NCBI GenBank assembly: GCA_029339195.1
Contig: JAPTJF010000239.1
Location: forward strand, 27,867-91,866
Length of the DNA: 64,000 bases
Direction: 5' to 3'
Origin: Micractinium sp. NFX-FRZ
Taxonomy: Eukaryota; Chlorophyta; Trebouxiophyceae; Chlorellales; Chlorellaceae
The position numbers were made by a program, and so were the translations under genes. The notes under the pieces were generated by a model. That model had not been told where the DNA came from. It searched no databases and saw only the letters and a program-made list of their open reading frames with translations. This document shows positions 35,445 to 46,041 of the stretch, in pieces (position 1 is the stretch's first letter; each line of letters opens with the position of its first letter).

Positions 35445-35665
35445 AGCTGCCTTCAAACCCCTGCTGTGCCGGTCAAGTCAACGTGCTTTGCTGGGTAGCC
35501 CCCATTTTGATTTGGGCACCCTGCGAAATTGTCGGAGCGTGCACAGGCGGCCTGCAGACGCGCCAAAAATAGTCGTGCTTTGTGTGATGTGGCAGCTCGG
35601 GACATGTGCCCAAGAATAGGTTTCTGCGGCTGCCGTGCCCCGTTTGATCTCCCAAAAAGACAGAC
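35445..35665. promoter_or_regulatory. Compact bidirectional promoter (coiled-coil gene / FKBP17-like gene)
   Basis: Only 221 bp separate the two start codons. The interval is less GC-rich than its surroundings (runs such as cccattttgatttggg and gccaaaaatag). It carries the E2F-type site described separately. Both genes' start sites must lie here unless either has a spliced upstream leader. Confidence 0.6.
35560..35568 (-). promoter_or_regulatory. E2F-type binding site
   Basis: Plus-strand gcgccaaaa reads TTTTGGCGC on the minus strand, an exact match to the E2F consensus TTTSSCGC. It lies 116 bp upstream of the coiled-coil start codon and 98 bp upstream of the FKBP start codon. Confidence 0.5.
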
Positions 35666-37487
35666 ATGCAGTGCCAGGCGGTTGCACGACAGACCTGTGG
35701 CGGCCTCGGCCCAGCCCCCTGCCTGCGGCGCCCCCAGCCCTTCGTGGCTGCTCCTTCCACGGCACGCAAGGCCCACAGAGGTGCGTGGATCGTTGGCTGG
35801 CTGGAAGGGCATGCGGGAGTTTGGGCCTTGACCTGCCACCAGCCTGCCTCCAGCCTGCCGCTAGCAAGCCTGCCCCGCTAATCTGCCCCGTCCTGACGAT
35901 CTACCTGCACACTCTGCTATGCAGCCTTCCACATGGCGTGCCAGGCACAGCCAGATCAGCAGCAGCAGCAGCAGGAGGGTGCAGCGCCGGCGCCGACCCA
36001 GCAGCCAGAGGCGCAGGCGGATGGTGGCAGCGTGCGCGACGCGCTGCGGGCGGCCGAGGGGGGCACCGGGAAGAAGCGGAGGGCGGCAGATTCAACAGAC
36101 TGGATGGCCACGCAGATGACGCGGCGGTTTGGCCTGGCGGGCGGGCTGGCCTGGGTGGGCTTCCTGGCATTTGGCGTCATTGGCGAGCAGGTGCGGGCGC
36201 CAGCCTGGCATGGCATGCACCACAGCGCGCATCTGCCATGGCATGGCCTGCTGGCTTGCTGCTTGAGCGGTGCTGCCTCAGAGGTGCTACGTGGTAGCAG
36301 TACCAATGATGGCTTGCTGCACGGGGTAATGAGCAGGTTGTGGATCCACTGGGACATCCGACCCCACAAGCCCTCCCACCAGGCCTGCTACGCCACACTC
36401 CCTGGCGCTACCCCACTGCCCCTCCCCACATGCTGCCTTCCCCTCCTTGAAACCTACAACACAGTTTACCTACGACCTTGCTTTCACTACCCACAGGTCA
36501 AGACGCGGCTGGAGATTGCCAGCGAGGAGGCCAACACGCGTGACGTGGCGGATGCCCCGGAGGTGGTCACCCCAGAGGGCCTGCGGATCCAGGACCTGAA
36601 GATCGGCGGCGGCTCAACGCCCATCCCTGGTGGGGCACCGGGCAGCTGGGGGGGCGAGGAGTGGGTGGCTGGGGGGGTGGCTGATAGGGGGCAGAGGCAG
36701 GGTGTTGAGCCACCGGGGCAGCAAAGCCGGGGGCAGGCCGCCACACTTGCCTGGTGTCCTGAGTGCATGCTGCTCAGCGCCTGCTGCCCCAGCCCCCACC
36801 CGCATGCTTGCCCGTGCTCTCATGCTCCGCACCCCGAAATTTGAATGACAAGGCGTGCGGGTGGGGTGCCCTATCTCGTGCCCTCGCCCCTGCTCCCACA
36901 GCGGTACCACAACCAGGCCTGTTTCGCCTCTCTCGTATCTGTGCAGGCTACATTGTGGTGCTTGACTACAAGGCCTATGCCGACGGCGTCCTGTTTGAGG
37001 ACACCCTGGCGCGGGGCAAGCCCATTGTGTTCTTGTATGGCAAGCGCCCCTTGTCGGGCGGCATGTGCGTGGGGGCGGAGAAGGCGCTGAGCACGATGCG
37101 CGCAGGTGGGCGGGCACAGTGGGTGGTGGCTGGCCATGGTGAGTGCACGGTGTACTGGCGGCCGCTTGTTGCCAGAAGCAGGCAGGCAGCATGATTGGGA
37201 TGGCAGGCACCAGTGCCGGCGCTGACGGGTGCTGTGGATGGCCACGCAGGCATGCCTTCCCCAGCAGCCGCCTGTTGCCTGCCCAGCGCCCTCGCTCCTC
37301 CTGCTCTTGCGGCTGCCGTGCAGGTGGTCGGCGGCGCGTGACGGTACCGCCAGAGCTCGGTTTCGGGGACCGGGGGCTGACGCTGCGGCCTACAGAGCAT
37401 GTGCCTGAGAAGCGGGGGGAGGTGCCGGCTGGCGCCACTTTGCAGTATGAACTCTCCTTGCTGCGCATCTCCATCCCGCCCTCCTGA
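35666..37487 (+). CDS. FKBP17: FKBP17-like plastid immunophilin
   Basis: Exons 35666-35780, 35925-36190, 36497-36629, 36947-37105 and 37324-37487, giving 278 aa. Exon 1 encodes a basic, Ser/Ala/Pro-containing leader (ARQTCGGLGPAPCLRRPQPF) like a chloroplast transit peptide and joins exon 2 in correct phase. An in-frame ATG at 35933 would skip it. Then come a Gln-rich stretch, DWMATQMTRRFGLAGGLAWV with one membrane helix, EQVKTRLEIASEEANTRDV, and an FKBP domain (about 172-275) with GGRRRVTVPPELGFG. The DW..TRRFGL...WVGFLAFGVI...EQ.KTR..EEANTR pattern is typical of plant FKBP17-type chloroplast proteins. FEDT replaces the FDSS-like active-site segment, and the pocket Trp of FKBP12 is absent from GMCVGAEKAL. 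Isomerase activity is therefore doubtful, and a chaperone or assembly role is more likely (inference). Confidence 0.88.
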
Positions 37488-37498
37488 TTGATTGTGGT

Positions 37499-37503
37499 TG
37501 TAA
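37499..37503 (+). terminator. TGTAA poly(A) signal of the FKBP gene
   Basis: Exact TGTAA 12 bp after the FKBP stop. Cleavage would fall near the stop codon of the opposite-strand ABC gene at 37541. Confidence 0.55.
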
Positions 37504-37540
37504 CAAGGGGGAAAGTAAACATGGCACAGCAGGCCACATC

Positions 37541-40500
37541 TCATGTTGGTACGCTGCCACCGCTGCTGCCTGCCGCTGCCGCTCCTGACGTAGCTCCCGC
37601 TGCCGCCGCTCCTGTTCCTGCTGCCGCCGTCGCCGCCGCCTGCTGCTCTTCCTGCAGCTCCGCTTCCTCTGCCCCGCTGTCATACACCTCGTCCACGTGT
37701 GCCTGCTGCCGCGCCCACAGCTCCGCGTACTTTCCTCCCGCTGACAGCAGCTCAGCGTGCGACCCCGCCTCCACCACGCGTCCCTAGTGGGGGAGCACAG
37801 GGAGAGGGCCGACAGGGGCAGACGGGTGTTGTGATGTTGAAAAAAAGGAAGTTCTTAATAACAAGGCGCGAGACCGGCAGGGCAGGAGGCAGGCCGGGCA
37901 TGTGCGGCAAGGCAGGGCCGTACCCCCGCACAGCACAGCGTGGCATGACCCAGCGCAGTACGGCGCAGCATGCCCAAAAATGACTCAACACCCTCACCTG
38001 CTCAGGCACCACGATATGGTTGCACTACGCAGTGCAACACGTTCCCCGCAGCGCATTATCTTGCGCAAAAAATGTGGCGGCGCGGACAGGCGGTGCACCC
38101 TCCAACCTTCCCCACACCCACAAGTTGTCACCTACCTCCTCCAGCACCACGATTTGGTCGCACTGCGCCGCCGTGGACAGGCGGTGCGCCACCAGCACGC
38201 TAGTGCGCCCCTTGGCCAGGCTGAACAGCGCCCCCAGAACCTCCTTTTCTGTGCGGGAGTCGAGCGCTGACGTGGCCTCGTCGCACAGCAGCACACGGGG
38301 GGACTTGAGGAAGGCGCGGGCCAGGGCCACGCGCTGCTTCTCGCCGCCACTGCGTGATGGCAGCAGGGGTGTAGGCAACGGGTGGGCCTGGGTTTAGGGG
38401 CGAGCGACAGCTGCTCGCCTCACCCCGCCTCAGGCGGGTCCCAAAGAGGAAGGCAAGCGGCAGGTGACCGGCAGACCACGTGGGCCAGGTGCAGCGCAGC
38501 AGGCGCAGCAGGCACAGCGGGGGCCGCCAGCTCAGCGCGCGCACCTCAGCTTCAGCCCGCGCTCCCCCACCAGCGTATTGTACCCGTCTGGGAACTGCAG
38601 GATCTGGTCGTGGATGGCGGCCTGCACCAGAGCGGTACAAGAAGTACGTCAGTTAAGCGCACGTATGGGGTCAGGGGGCACTGGCCTAGCCTGGACTTGG
38701 GACGGCTGCCTGCACCCAGGTTCTCCCTGCCCGCCGCCCCCCCTGCCTGCCTGGCCGCCCACCCGCTCTATGTCATTCATTCATTCAGTGGCAGCGGAGC
38801 CGCACCAGCACCGCTAGCCCGCCTGCAGGATCTAGCTCTGCCTCCCCCCTGCTGCCCCCCCTGCCCTCACTCTCTGTCCTGCCGAGCTCGCCTGCCCCAC
38901 CGCCTCCTCTGCGTGGCACACTGGTCGTGACGCCCACCGCTGCAGCGCTCCCCCGCCCGGTCTCACCTGCCGCGCTGCCTCCTCCACCTCGCTCCGCCAC
39001 CGCATTAAGCATAGCACAGTACAGCACGTGACCTCACGTCACACAACACCACGTCGCGTTGCATTGCAGGTACGAACGCAACACAGCCTCCAGAACGAGC
39101 TCACCTGCCGTGCAGCCTCCTCCACCTCCTCCCTGCTCGCGTCCAGCCGCCCATAATTGATGTTGTAGGCAATCGTGTCGTTGAACAGAACCAGGTCCTG
39201 TATTGTCACACAACAACCGGCAACGACAAGGTCGCACCTTTCAGCGTTGAGGCCACAATAATGCAGTTGCAACGGCGTTGTGCAGATGCAGCACAGGTCA
39301 ACAGCTGTGCAGAGCAGCTGAGCGGGGCGCGCTACAGGAAGGAAAGAAGCAGAGAGCAGCTCCCTGTCATCCACCGCAACTGCACCCCTGGTGTTGGCAG
39401 CCCCCAACAATATGGGGTGGTTTAGCGGCGGCACGTCAGCGGGGGGGTCAGCACAGCTTGTGCAGCACACACTTGCCCCCGGCAGGATCCCGCAGCTGCT
39501 GCACTGCCGCTTGGACTGCCAGTGCATGAGCCCTGCATCTCGCTTGGCTGCGTCGACCACCCCAGCAAGAGTCACTGTGTGACCTGATGCACTCAAGCCT
39601 GCCCTAAGCCCTGAGCCCAAGACCCTATACCACGGGGTCACCTAGTACGTCCGTACACATTGCAGTACCACATGGTACTGTCCTAGTACTCAGTACCTCA
39701 CCTGCGGTACCTCCCCCATGGCCCGCCGCAAGCTGTCCAGCTTCACCTGCCGCACATCCAGGCCGCCCACACGCACGCTGCCCGCCTCTGCAGGCGGGGA
39801 TGGGTAAGAGGGGCTGGGGAGGCAGGAAGGCTGGCAGGCGGGCCATTGGGTGGCCTTGCACTGCAACGCACTTGAATTGCTGAGCTCCACGCCTGCTGCC
39901 CGCCCGCTGCCCTGCCCTGCCCTCCTTGTCCTACCCCAACCCTCTTTCCACACACACACACCACCCGTGGCCCCACCCAGCCTCCCACCCGCCCAGCACA
40001 GCCCAGCCTCCCCAGCCTGCCTGCGTCATAGAAGCGGAAGAGCAGGCGCAGGATGGTAGACTTGCCGCTGCCGCTGGTGCCCACCAGGGCGCAGCTGGTG
40101 CCGGCGGGCACGCGGAACGACACGCCCTGCGAGGGGGTGCAGAGAAGGCACCTTGATAAGGGTCGTGGTGGAATGTGTGAGGTGCATGGGCAGCATGGCT
40201 CCTCCCAGCAGTATCCTCCCAGCCCCGGCAGACCAGCCGGCACCCCACGCCCCCTGCCGGGCGCCCTCTCCCACCTTGGGCCCGGCCTTCACCCCCACCC
40301 CCACCCCCCGCCACGCCATGCCATGCATCGACACATGGCAGGCACCGGGCCACACCTGGAGAATTGGTTGGTCGGGTCGGTACCCAAACCATGGCCCCTC
40401 CCAGCAAGGCACCCTCTCTCCGCTAGCCCTGGCTCTCATCCCCAGCCCACCCCCCCCTCTCCACCCATCCCCCACCCTTGACCCCACCTGGAGGATCGGC

Positions 40501-43500
40501 TGGTCGGGTCGGTACCCAAACCTCACGTCATCCAGCTCAATGTCGTACCCCTGGGGCTGCTCCCCAGGCAGCACCACCGCGCCTGCAGCAGGCAGCACGC
40601 AGCCAAGTGGTGACACATGAGTGGGGCAAGAAGGGCGGCGCGGGCACAAGAGGGCAGCTGCAATGCGCCTCGCAGCGTGCGCTGAGGGGGTGCACCGGCA
40701 AAAACCTCAGCTGAGGTGTGCATGCCAGCGGCGCGCCCTACAACCCGCCCCCTGGGCCTTCTGGGCCACGCTTCCCAGCCCCACGTGGCGCACCCATGAC
40801 CTTGCTCTGTTCCCCCCGCAGTGCACAGCATGGCCTTCACCCACATGCCACACTGCCGCTGCCATATGCTACAGCCTGCTGACACTGCTGCTCTATGTGT
40901 CAGCACTACCGCCCCCTACCAACAGTGGCAGCAGCAGAGCACTACCCGGCGCGTCCGCCGCCTTGCTTTGCTTCCTCGGCGGTGGCAAACACGGCCTCCA
41001 CCGTTGCACACCCCTAGCCCGTATGCCAAACAGTAACCTGTACCTGGCGCGTCTGCCACCTTGCTCTGCTCCCTCAGCAGCGCAAAGCATGCCCTTCACC
41101 ACTCCGGGTGAGCATAGCACACACGCCTTTGTGCAGTGCAACTTACCCGGCGCATCTGCCACCTTGCTCTGCTCCCTCAGCAGCGCAAACATGGCCGCCA
41201 TGTCCACCAGCGACTGCTTGGTCTCGCGGTACACCGTGCCCAGGAAGTTGAGGGGCATGGACAGCTGCAGGGCGCAGGGACGCAAGCCAAGGGTGGGAGG
41301 GCGGTTGAAGGGCATATCGATGCGGGGGACTGGTGGGGTGAGAAGGCTCTCCTCAGCCACGCAGTCCACGGTGCTGGAAAAGTCGAAAGGCATGGTGAGA
41401 TGCAGGGCAGGAGGACGACATCCAGCGTGTGGGGAAAGGGTAGGGTAGGCGAGCAGGTGACAGGCACTGAGGGTTGCAGGGGGCGGGGCGGAGGAGGAGG
41501 GTGAGGAGGGCCATGCAGAACCTAACCGGACACACCTGCTGTTGCAGTGCACACGCACCCCTAACAAGTTTGTTTACGCACAACAGCAGGCCGTCCATCA
41601 TCACTCAGGCCTCCACAGCGCCATCCCACTGCACCCCACACACTCCAACCGTGCAAACACACACCCTCAGCTTGCACCCGGCACCTGGAAGAGCAGGCCG
41701 TTGACCATCACCAGATCGCCCACAGTCAGGTGCCCCGCTGACACGCCCTGCACGCGGCCAGGAGGCAGCATGGTGCATGGGCCACAGGGCACACAGGTGT
41801 AGGGGTGTGAGGACCTTTGTGGTAAGGGTTGGGGTTTTGGGTTGCCCCTGATTCGCGCCCGGCAAGCGGGCAACGGCAACGCGCGGGCAGCATTGGTGAG
41901 TGGAGTTAAAGGGGTATGTGCCGGGGCCAAGGAAGGGTGGCAGCGCTGCCTCCACCCTGCCCCTTCCCCACACCTTCCTGCCCTGCCGGCGGAACATGCC
42001 CCCCCATGGCAGCGTGGCCGGGCAAACAATCGTGCTGCCCACTCCCTGCTCCCCCCCACCTGCGTGGCTGCATGGCGGTGAAGCAGCATGGCAAACTGTA
42101 CTGCCTTTACTGTATTGCTGACAAACAGGTCCCACCCAGGGTGACCGCACCCCTGCAAGCACATTGCCCACCTGCCCTGCCGCCCAACCACCCCCCTCTC
42201 ATACAACACTCGTTCTGGGCAACGCTACGCCCGCCCTGCCCGCCCCTGAACAACCGCAACCCCGCTTGCCCCCACCGGCCCCCACCTGCATGCCCAGCAG
42301 CATAGCCGCGCTCAGGGTGCCGCTGAAGATCAGGTTCTGCCCGAAATTGAGGGCGCTCAGGCTCTGCTGCGTCTCGATCGCCGCGTGCTCGTACTTGGCC
42401 AGGCACTCGTCATACCTGCCAGAGGCAACAATGACATGTGCCTCACAGCTGTGACTGCCCTCCGCCTGGACAACAGTGGGTCTGTACTGCAAGCACACAC
42501 AATGTGTAACAGGGTGCCTGCTCGTACTGGGCCAGGCGCACTTTTTGTGTCATCACCACAAGCTCCAAGGCGTCTGCCCCGCCCCGCCCCGCGCCCCTCG
42601 CTCACCGCCGCTGCTCGTGCTCCTCGTTGCAAAAGTACTTTACAGTCTCGTAATTGATGAGGGAGTCAACTGCGCGGGAGGAGGCCTCGCTCTCGGCGCG
42701 GTTCATCTCGCGCCGGAAGCGGGTGCGCCACTGCGAAAAGGGGAAGGGCAGGGCGGGGAGGGGTGGGTGGGGGTGGGGGGGCAGGGTTGGAAAGGGTGGG
42801 TGGAGGCGCAGAGAAGTACGGAAAGGCGAGGGAACAGAGAGAGAAGGGGAGGGTGGAAGCATATGAGAAGACCGGGCAAGGCGGGGTGGGGCCAGGCTGA
42901 GATGAAAAGGGCTCCTCTCGAGCCAGAAGCTGGTGGGACACTGCAGGGGGCCAGGGCGGGGGCAGGAGGAGAGGAAGGGGCTGGCAGGGAGGGGAGTGGG
43001 CATGCCAGCTGGCTGCATCTTGCCTCTTGTATGGAGAGGTTTAATGCAGTGTGGGAAGCAGAGGTACCAAGATGACATCCTAGTCCCATTCAAAGCAGCA
43101 TCCAAACCCTACCTGCGTGATGGAGAAGGTGAAGGCTGTGTAGGCGGCAATGGTGCCGGCGGTGAGCGCCGCAAACTCGGGGCCGCACTTGTGGGCCAGG
43201 ATGCCCGCCACCAGGGCCACCTCAAAGGCGGTGGGGACCACATTGAACACCATCGAGCTGCAGGGAGGTGGCCGGGAAGGGCAGGTGATGACGTATCCAG
43301 GGAGGGAAACCACATGGGAAAAAGGATGGCGGAAGCCAAGTACTAAGGAGGTGTGTGCCGCAGCGCAGCACAGCACAGCACAGCACAGTCTTTGGCAGCA
43401 CAGCACAGCACAGCACAGCACAGCGCAGCACAGCCCGCCCGCCCTTCCCCGCCCACCCACCCACCTCAGTATGAAGTTGATGCCGCGCGTGCCCCGGTCG

Positions 43501-45579
43501 ATGACGCGTGACACGGCGCCCGTCTGGCGGCTGAGGTGGAAGGCCAGGTCCAGCCCATGCAGGTGACCAAACACGCGGTTGGCCACGTGGCGGATGGCCC
43601 CTTGCGTCACCTGCGGGCGCACGGGGAGCGGGAGGAGGGGATACAGGCAGGCGCGTGGGGAGAGGGGAGAGGGGCGCGGGGGGCGGAGGCAGGTGCCCAG
43701 ACATGTGTCTTGTGTGGCCTGCAGTTAGGGAGATGGCGGAAGGGCAGGGTGCAGCAGCAGCAAGGGAGATGGGGGCCGGGGCAGGGCAAGGTGGGGGTTT
43801 GGGGGGTGGGGCGGCAGAGGGGGCCGCAAGCACGGCGCGGTGGCACGGGTCAGCTGCATTCCCCACGTCACCAGTCAAACACCAGCTTCATTCTCCAAGT
43901 CACATGCCAACCTTGTGCCGCTCCCTGCCTGCAACCCCCAGCAACACCGAATGGGGCCCTTTTTCGGGGACCGTTGGCGTGCTCACCTGTGCAAACACGG
44001 CGTTGCGGGCCTCATTGCAGAAGGAGGCGCCGACGCGCGCCACGCCATACCCCACAATCAGCGCGGGCGGCGTGAGCGCCAGCACGCCCGCCACGGTGGC
44101 CGGGGTGAGGGCGGAGGGGTCGGCTGCCAGCGAGTCGACTGTGTACTTGAACAAAAAGGGGACCTGCGCGCAAAATGTGAGTAGAAGGGGACCTAGGTGT
44201 GAGAACAAGGGGACCTCGTGCGCATCACAAAATACAGAAATTAAGGAGCCTTGCCCCAGCTGCGACAGCTGACAGTGTGTCTGACCAGGGAGGGGACCTG
44301 CGCGCAACATACGAGTAGGGTGAGCGTGGCAGGGGCACTCGAGGGGTGACAACCCAACCTTAAACAGCACAGCTTCACACGTGCCTGCCCCCCTTCCTGC
44401 GCATATAAACGCACCCGCCATCACCACCAGCAGCAAATCACCTGCACATTCAGCAGCTTGGATCCCATGAGAAGGGCGAGTGCAACGCCGACCCGGGAGC
44501 GCCAGCCAGTGTGGCCCTTGGGAAAGACATACCTGCGGGCAAAAGGAAGTAGGGGACACGCAGAAAAGTCCTAATTTGCGGAACAAACACAACCTGCAGT
44601 GCACCGCAGCGACAGAGGCAGCAGCAGCAGCAGCGGGGCTGCTGTACCCAGCCAGCTGCCCGCGGCGGCGACTGAGCCCATGACCAGGCAGGCAGGCAGG
44701 CAGGCAGGCAGGCGGCAGCGCCCTGCTGCCCTGCAATGGGGCCAGAGCAGGCAGCGCTGGCGCTGCGGCAAGTTCTGGCAGCTGCAGCACGACGCCTCGG
44801 CTAGGGCTCACTCACTGCGCAGTCTCCCGCAGGATTTCCATGTCGCTCATGCGCTCCCCCCGCTCCTCCACACTGCCCCCCAGCCCGCGGCTGCCGCTGC
44901 TGCTCGGCACTGCCGCTGCTGCCGCTGCCGGCGGGGCGCCTGGCACGCCACCGCCGCCACTGCTGCTGCCTCCGCTGCTTCCGCCGCTGCTGCTTCCTGG
45001 GCCTGTAACAACGCCTTGGGCCTCCTTGCCTCCCCTCAGCAAGTGTTGACCCTGCAGGGGGGAGGGGAGGGCGGCAACCGGAGGCGGAGGCTGTGTGCCA
45101 GTGCACTGTGGGACATGGCACACCCTCACACACCACAGCTCAGCATTGGGCTCAGCACTGACAGCATGCCCCGCACACATTGCCAGTGCAGTCAGCCTTA
45201 TCCCTTACCGCGTGCAGCTGGCGAGCAGCGGTGGAGCTGAGTGCTGCTGTGCCCTGCCGACGCCATAGGCCGCAGCTGCCCCATGCTGCTGTGACGTCGC
45301 CTTGGGTGTCCTGCAGGGGTGCGGTGTTGGGGTCTCGGATGCTGCGTCTTTCCAGGCATCCCACTGTCTGCATGCCAGAGAAGCACGGCAGTGCCCCACC
45401 TGACAGTAATGGACCCGGCTGGGGCAGCGCGCGTCGGTGGCGGCAGCATGCGGCGGCAGCGCCGCCGCCGCTGTCCTCAGCCAGGCAGCTGTGCATGGGG
45501 CAAGGTCGCCGGACGCATGGCTACCAAATATGTCCACATGGACACGCAGGTGCCGCAGCGGGCGCTGCAGGCGCCGCAT
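37541..45579 (-). CDS. ABCB7: Mitochondrial ABC half transporter, ATM/ABCB7 type (Fe-S export)
   Basis: Eighteen exons in coding order: 45400-45579, 45209-45310, 44816-45051, 44442-44532, 43987-44163, 43465-43610, 43113-43257, 42606-42730, 42286-42415, 41685-41747, 41147-41264, 40488-40582, 40021-40126, 39702-39787, 39105-39197, 38545-38621, 38136-38349, 37541-37783. Total 808 aa. The N-terminus [15 protein letters not shown] suits a mitochondrial presequence and is followed by a Gly/Ser/Ala linker. The membrane domain contains [11 protein letters not shown] and the ATM hallmark [14 protein letters not shown]. The ATPase has Walker [10 protein letters not shown] (Lys558), LSGGEKQR, Walker [12 protein letters not shown] (Asp680/Glu681) and the His712 switch (AHRLST). 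ATM1/ATM3/ABCB7 proteins work as homodimers in the inner membrane, exporting a glutathione-linked sulfur compound needed for cytosolic Fe-S proteins. The C-terminus ends in an Ala-rich tail. Confidence 0.93.
38961..39000 (-). repeat. Echo of the ABC exon ending at 39105 (exon end plus donor)
   Basis: Minus-strand GAGGTGGAGGAGGCAGCGCG followed by gcag|gtgaga mirrors the real exon end GAGGTGGAGGAGGCTGCACG followed by gcag|gtgagc. It lies about 140 bp further into the intron, with the donor kept. Confidence 0.85.
40015..40021 (-). other. GC-AG intron donor in the ABC gene
   Basis: The exon ends TATGACGCAG, then gcaggc. Phase with the next exon (39702-39787, AGGCGGGC...) requires the GC donor. 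No GT lies in a usable position. Confidence 0.6.
40351..40400 (-). repeat. Echo of the ABC exon ending at 40488
   Basis: About 35 of 38 bases match the real exon end around TTTGGGTACCGACCCGACCA...CTCCAG. The copy lies 131 bp downstream in the intron and is again followed by gtg. Confidence 0.9.
40783..41090 (-). repeat. Three successive echoes of the ABC exon ending at 41147
   Basis: The real end is CTGAGGGAGCAGAGCAAGG...GCGCCGG then gtaagt. Copies lie at 41042-41090 (followed by gtacag), 40943-40990 (gtagtg) and 40783-40832 (donor lost). Identity falls with distance, and spacing is about 103, 97 and 160 bp. Confidence 0.9.
42515..42556 (-). repeat. Echo of the start of the ABC exon 42286-42415
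   Basis: Minus-strand GTGCGCCTGGCCCAGTACGAGCAGGC resembles the real GAGTGCCTGGCCAAGTACGAGCACGC. It lies in the preceding intron about 130 bp away. The acceptor copy is not recognisable. Confidence 0.75.
43361..43436 (+). repeat. CAGCA pentamer tract in an ABC intron
   Basis: About a dozen cagca/caca units broken once by gtctttgg, between exons 6 and 7. Confidence 0.8.
44284..44320 (-). repeat. Echo of the start of the ABC exon 43987-44163
   Basis: The real junction is ttttgcgcgcag|GTCCCC. At about 44297, gttgcgcgcag|GTCCCC recurs. Two shorter gtcccctt repeats (near 44181 and 44205) lie between. Confidence 0.75.
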
Positions 45580-46041
45580 TCGGTAAGCTTCGGCGATCAG
45601 CTTTCAGTTCTGGCGGGCAGGAAGTTGCTATTTAAAGATGGCTTCGCTGTACCTCTTGTGCAAAATTCGAGCGGCATTCAGCCGAAAGAGGAACTATGGT
45701 TGCGCGTGACGTGTCAAGCATGCAGTGTCGAGGAACAGAGGCCTTGGCCGAGCTTCTGGCGGCGCGCATCTCACTTCACTACGTTTTCACATACAACAAG
45801 CCATTCAATTTCGGCTATCCTGCCCCTTTGACCCTTTGAAACGCAGCAAGGTGTTTGGTGGCCACAAGGTCTCCGCCAGGCTTCTCTGTCCGGCACGCAG
45901 CCTCTTGATGCTCCTTCGAAACACCTGCACATCCCGAAGCCTGCCTTGGGCCCGCTAGAATACCGCGGCGATCTTGGACCATCTGTTCTCCATTGGTTTT
46001 CGGCCTGCGAGGGCCGCCTGCGGCCTCCCCCACAATTGCAA
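45580..46041. promoter_or_regulatory. Divergent promoter interval (ABC transporter / Ser-Ala-rich protein)
   Basis: 462 bp between start codons. It contains a tgacgtgtca element at 45708-45717, resembling a bZIP ACGT-core site, and a weak ctatttaaag at about 45629. Assignments are by motif resemblance only. Confidence 0.4.

Noticed and set aside
35919..36119. Arg-rich frame just before the FKBP coding sequence as transit peptide
   Set aside because: Out of frame with the FKBP domain. The exon at 35666-35780 joins in phase and is a better leader.
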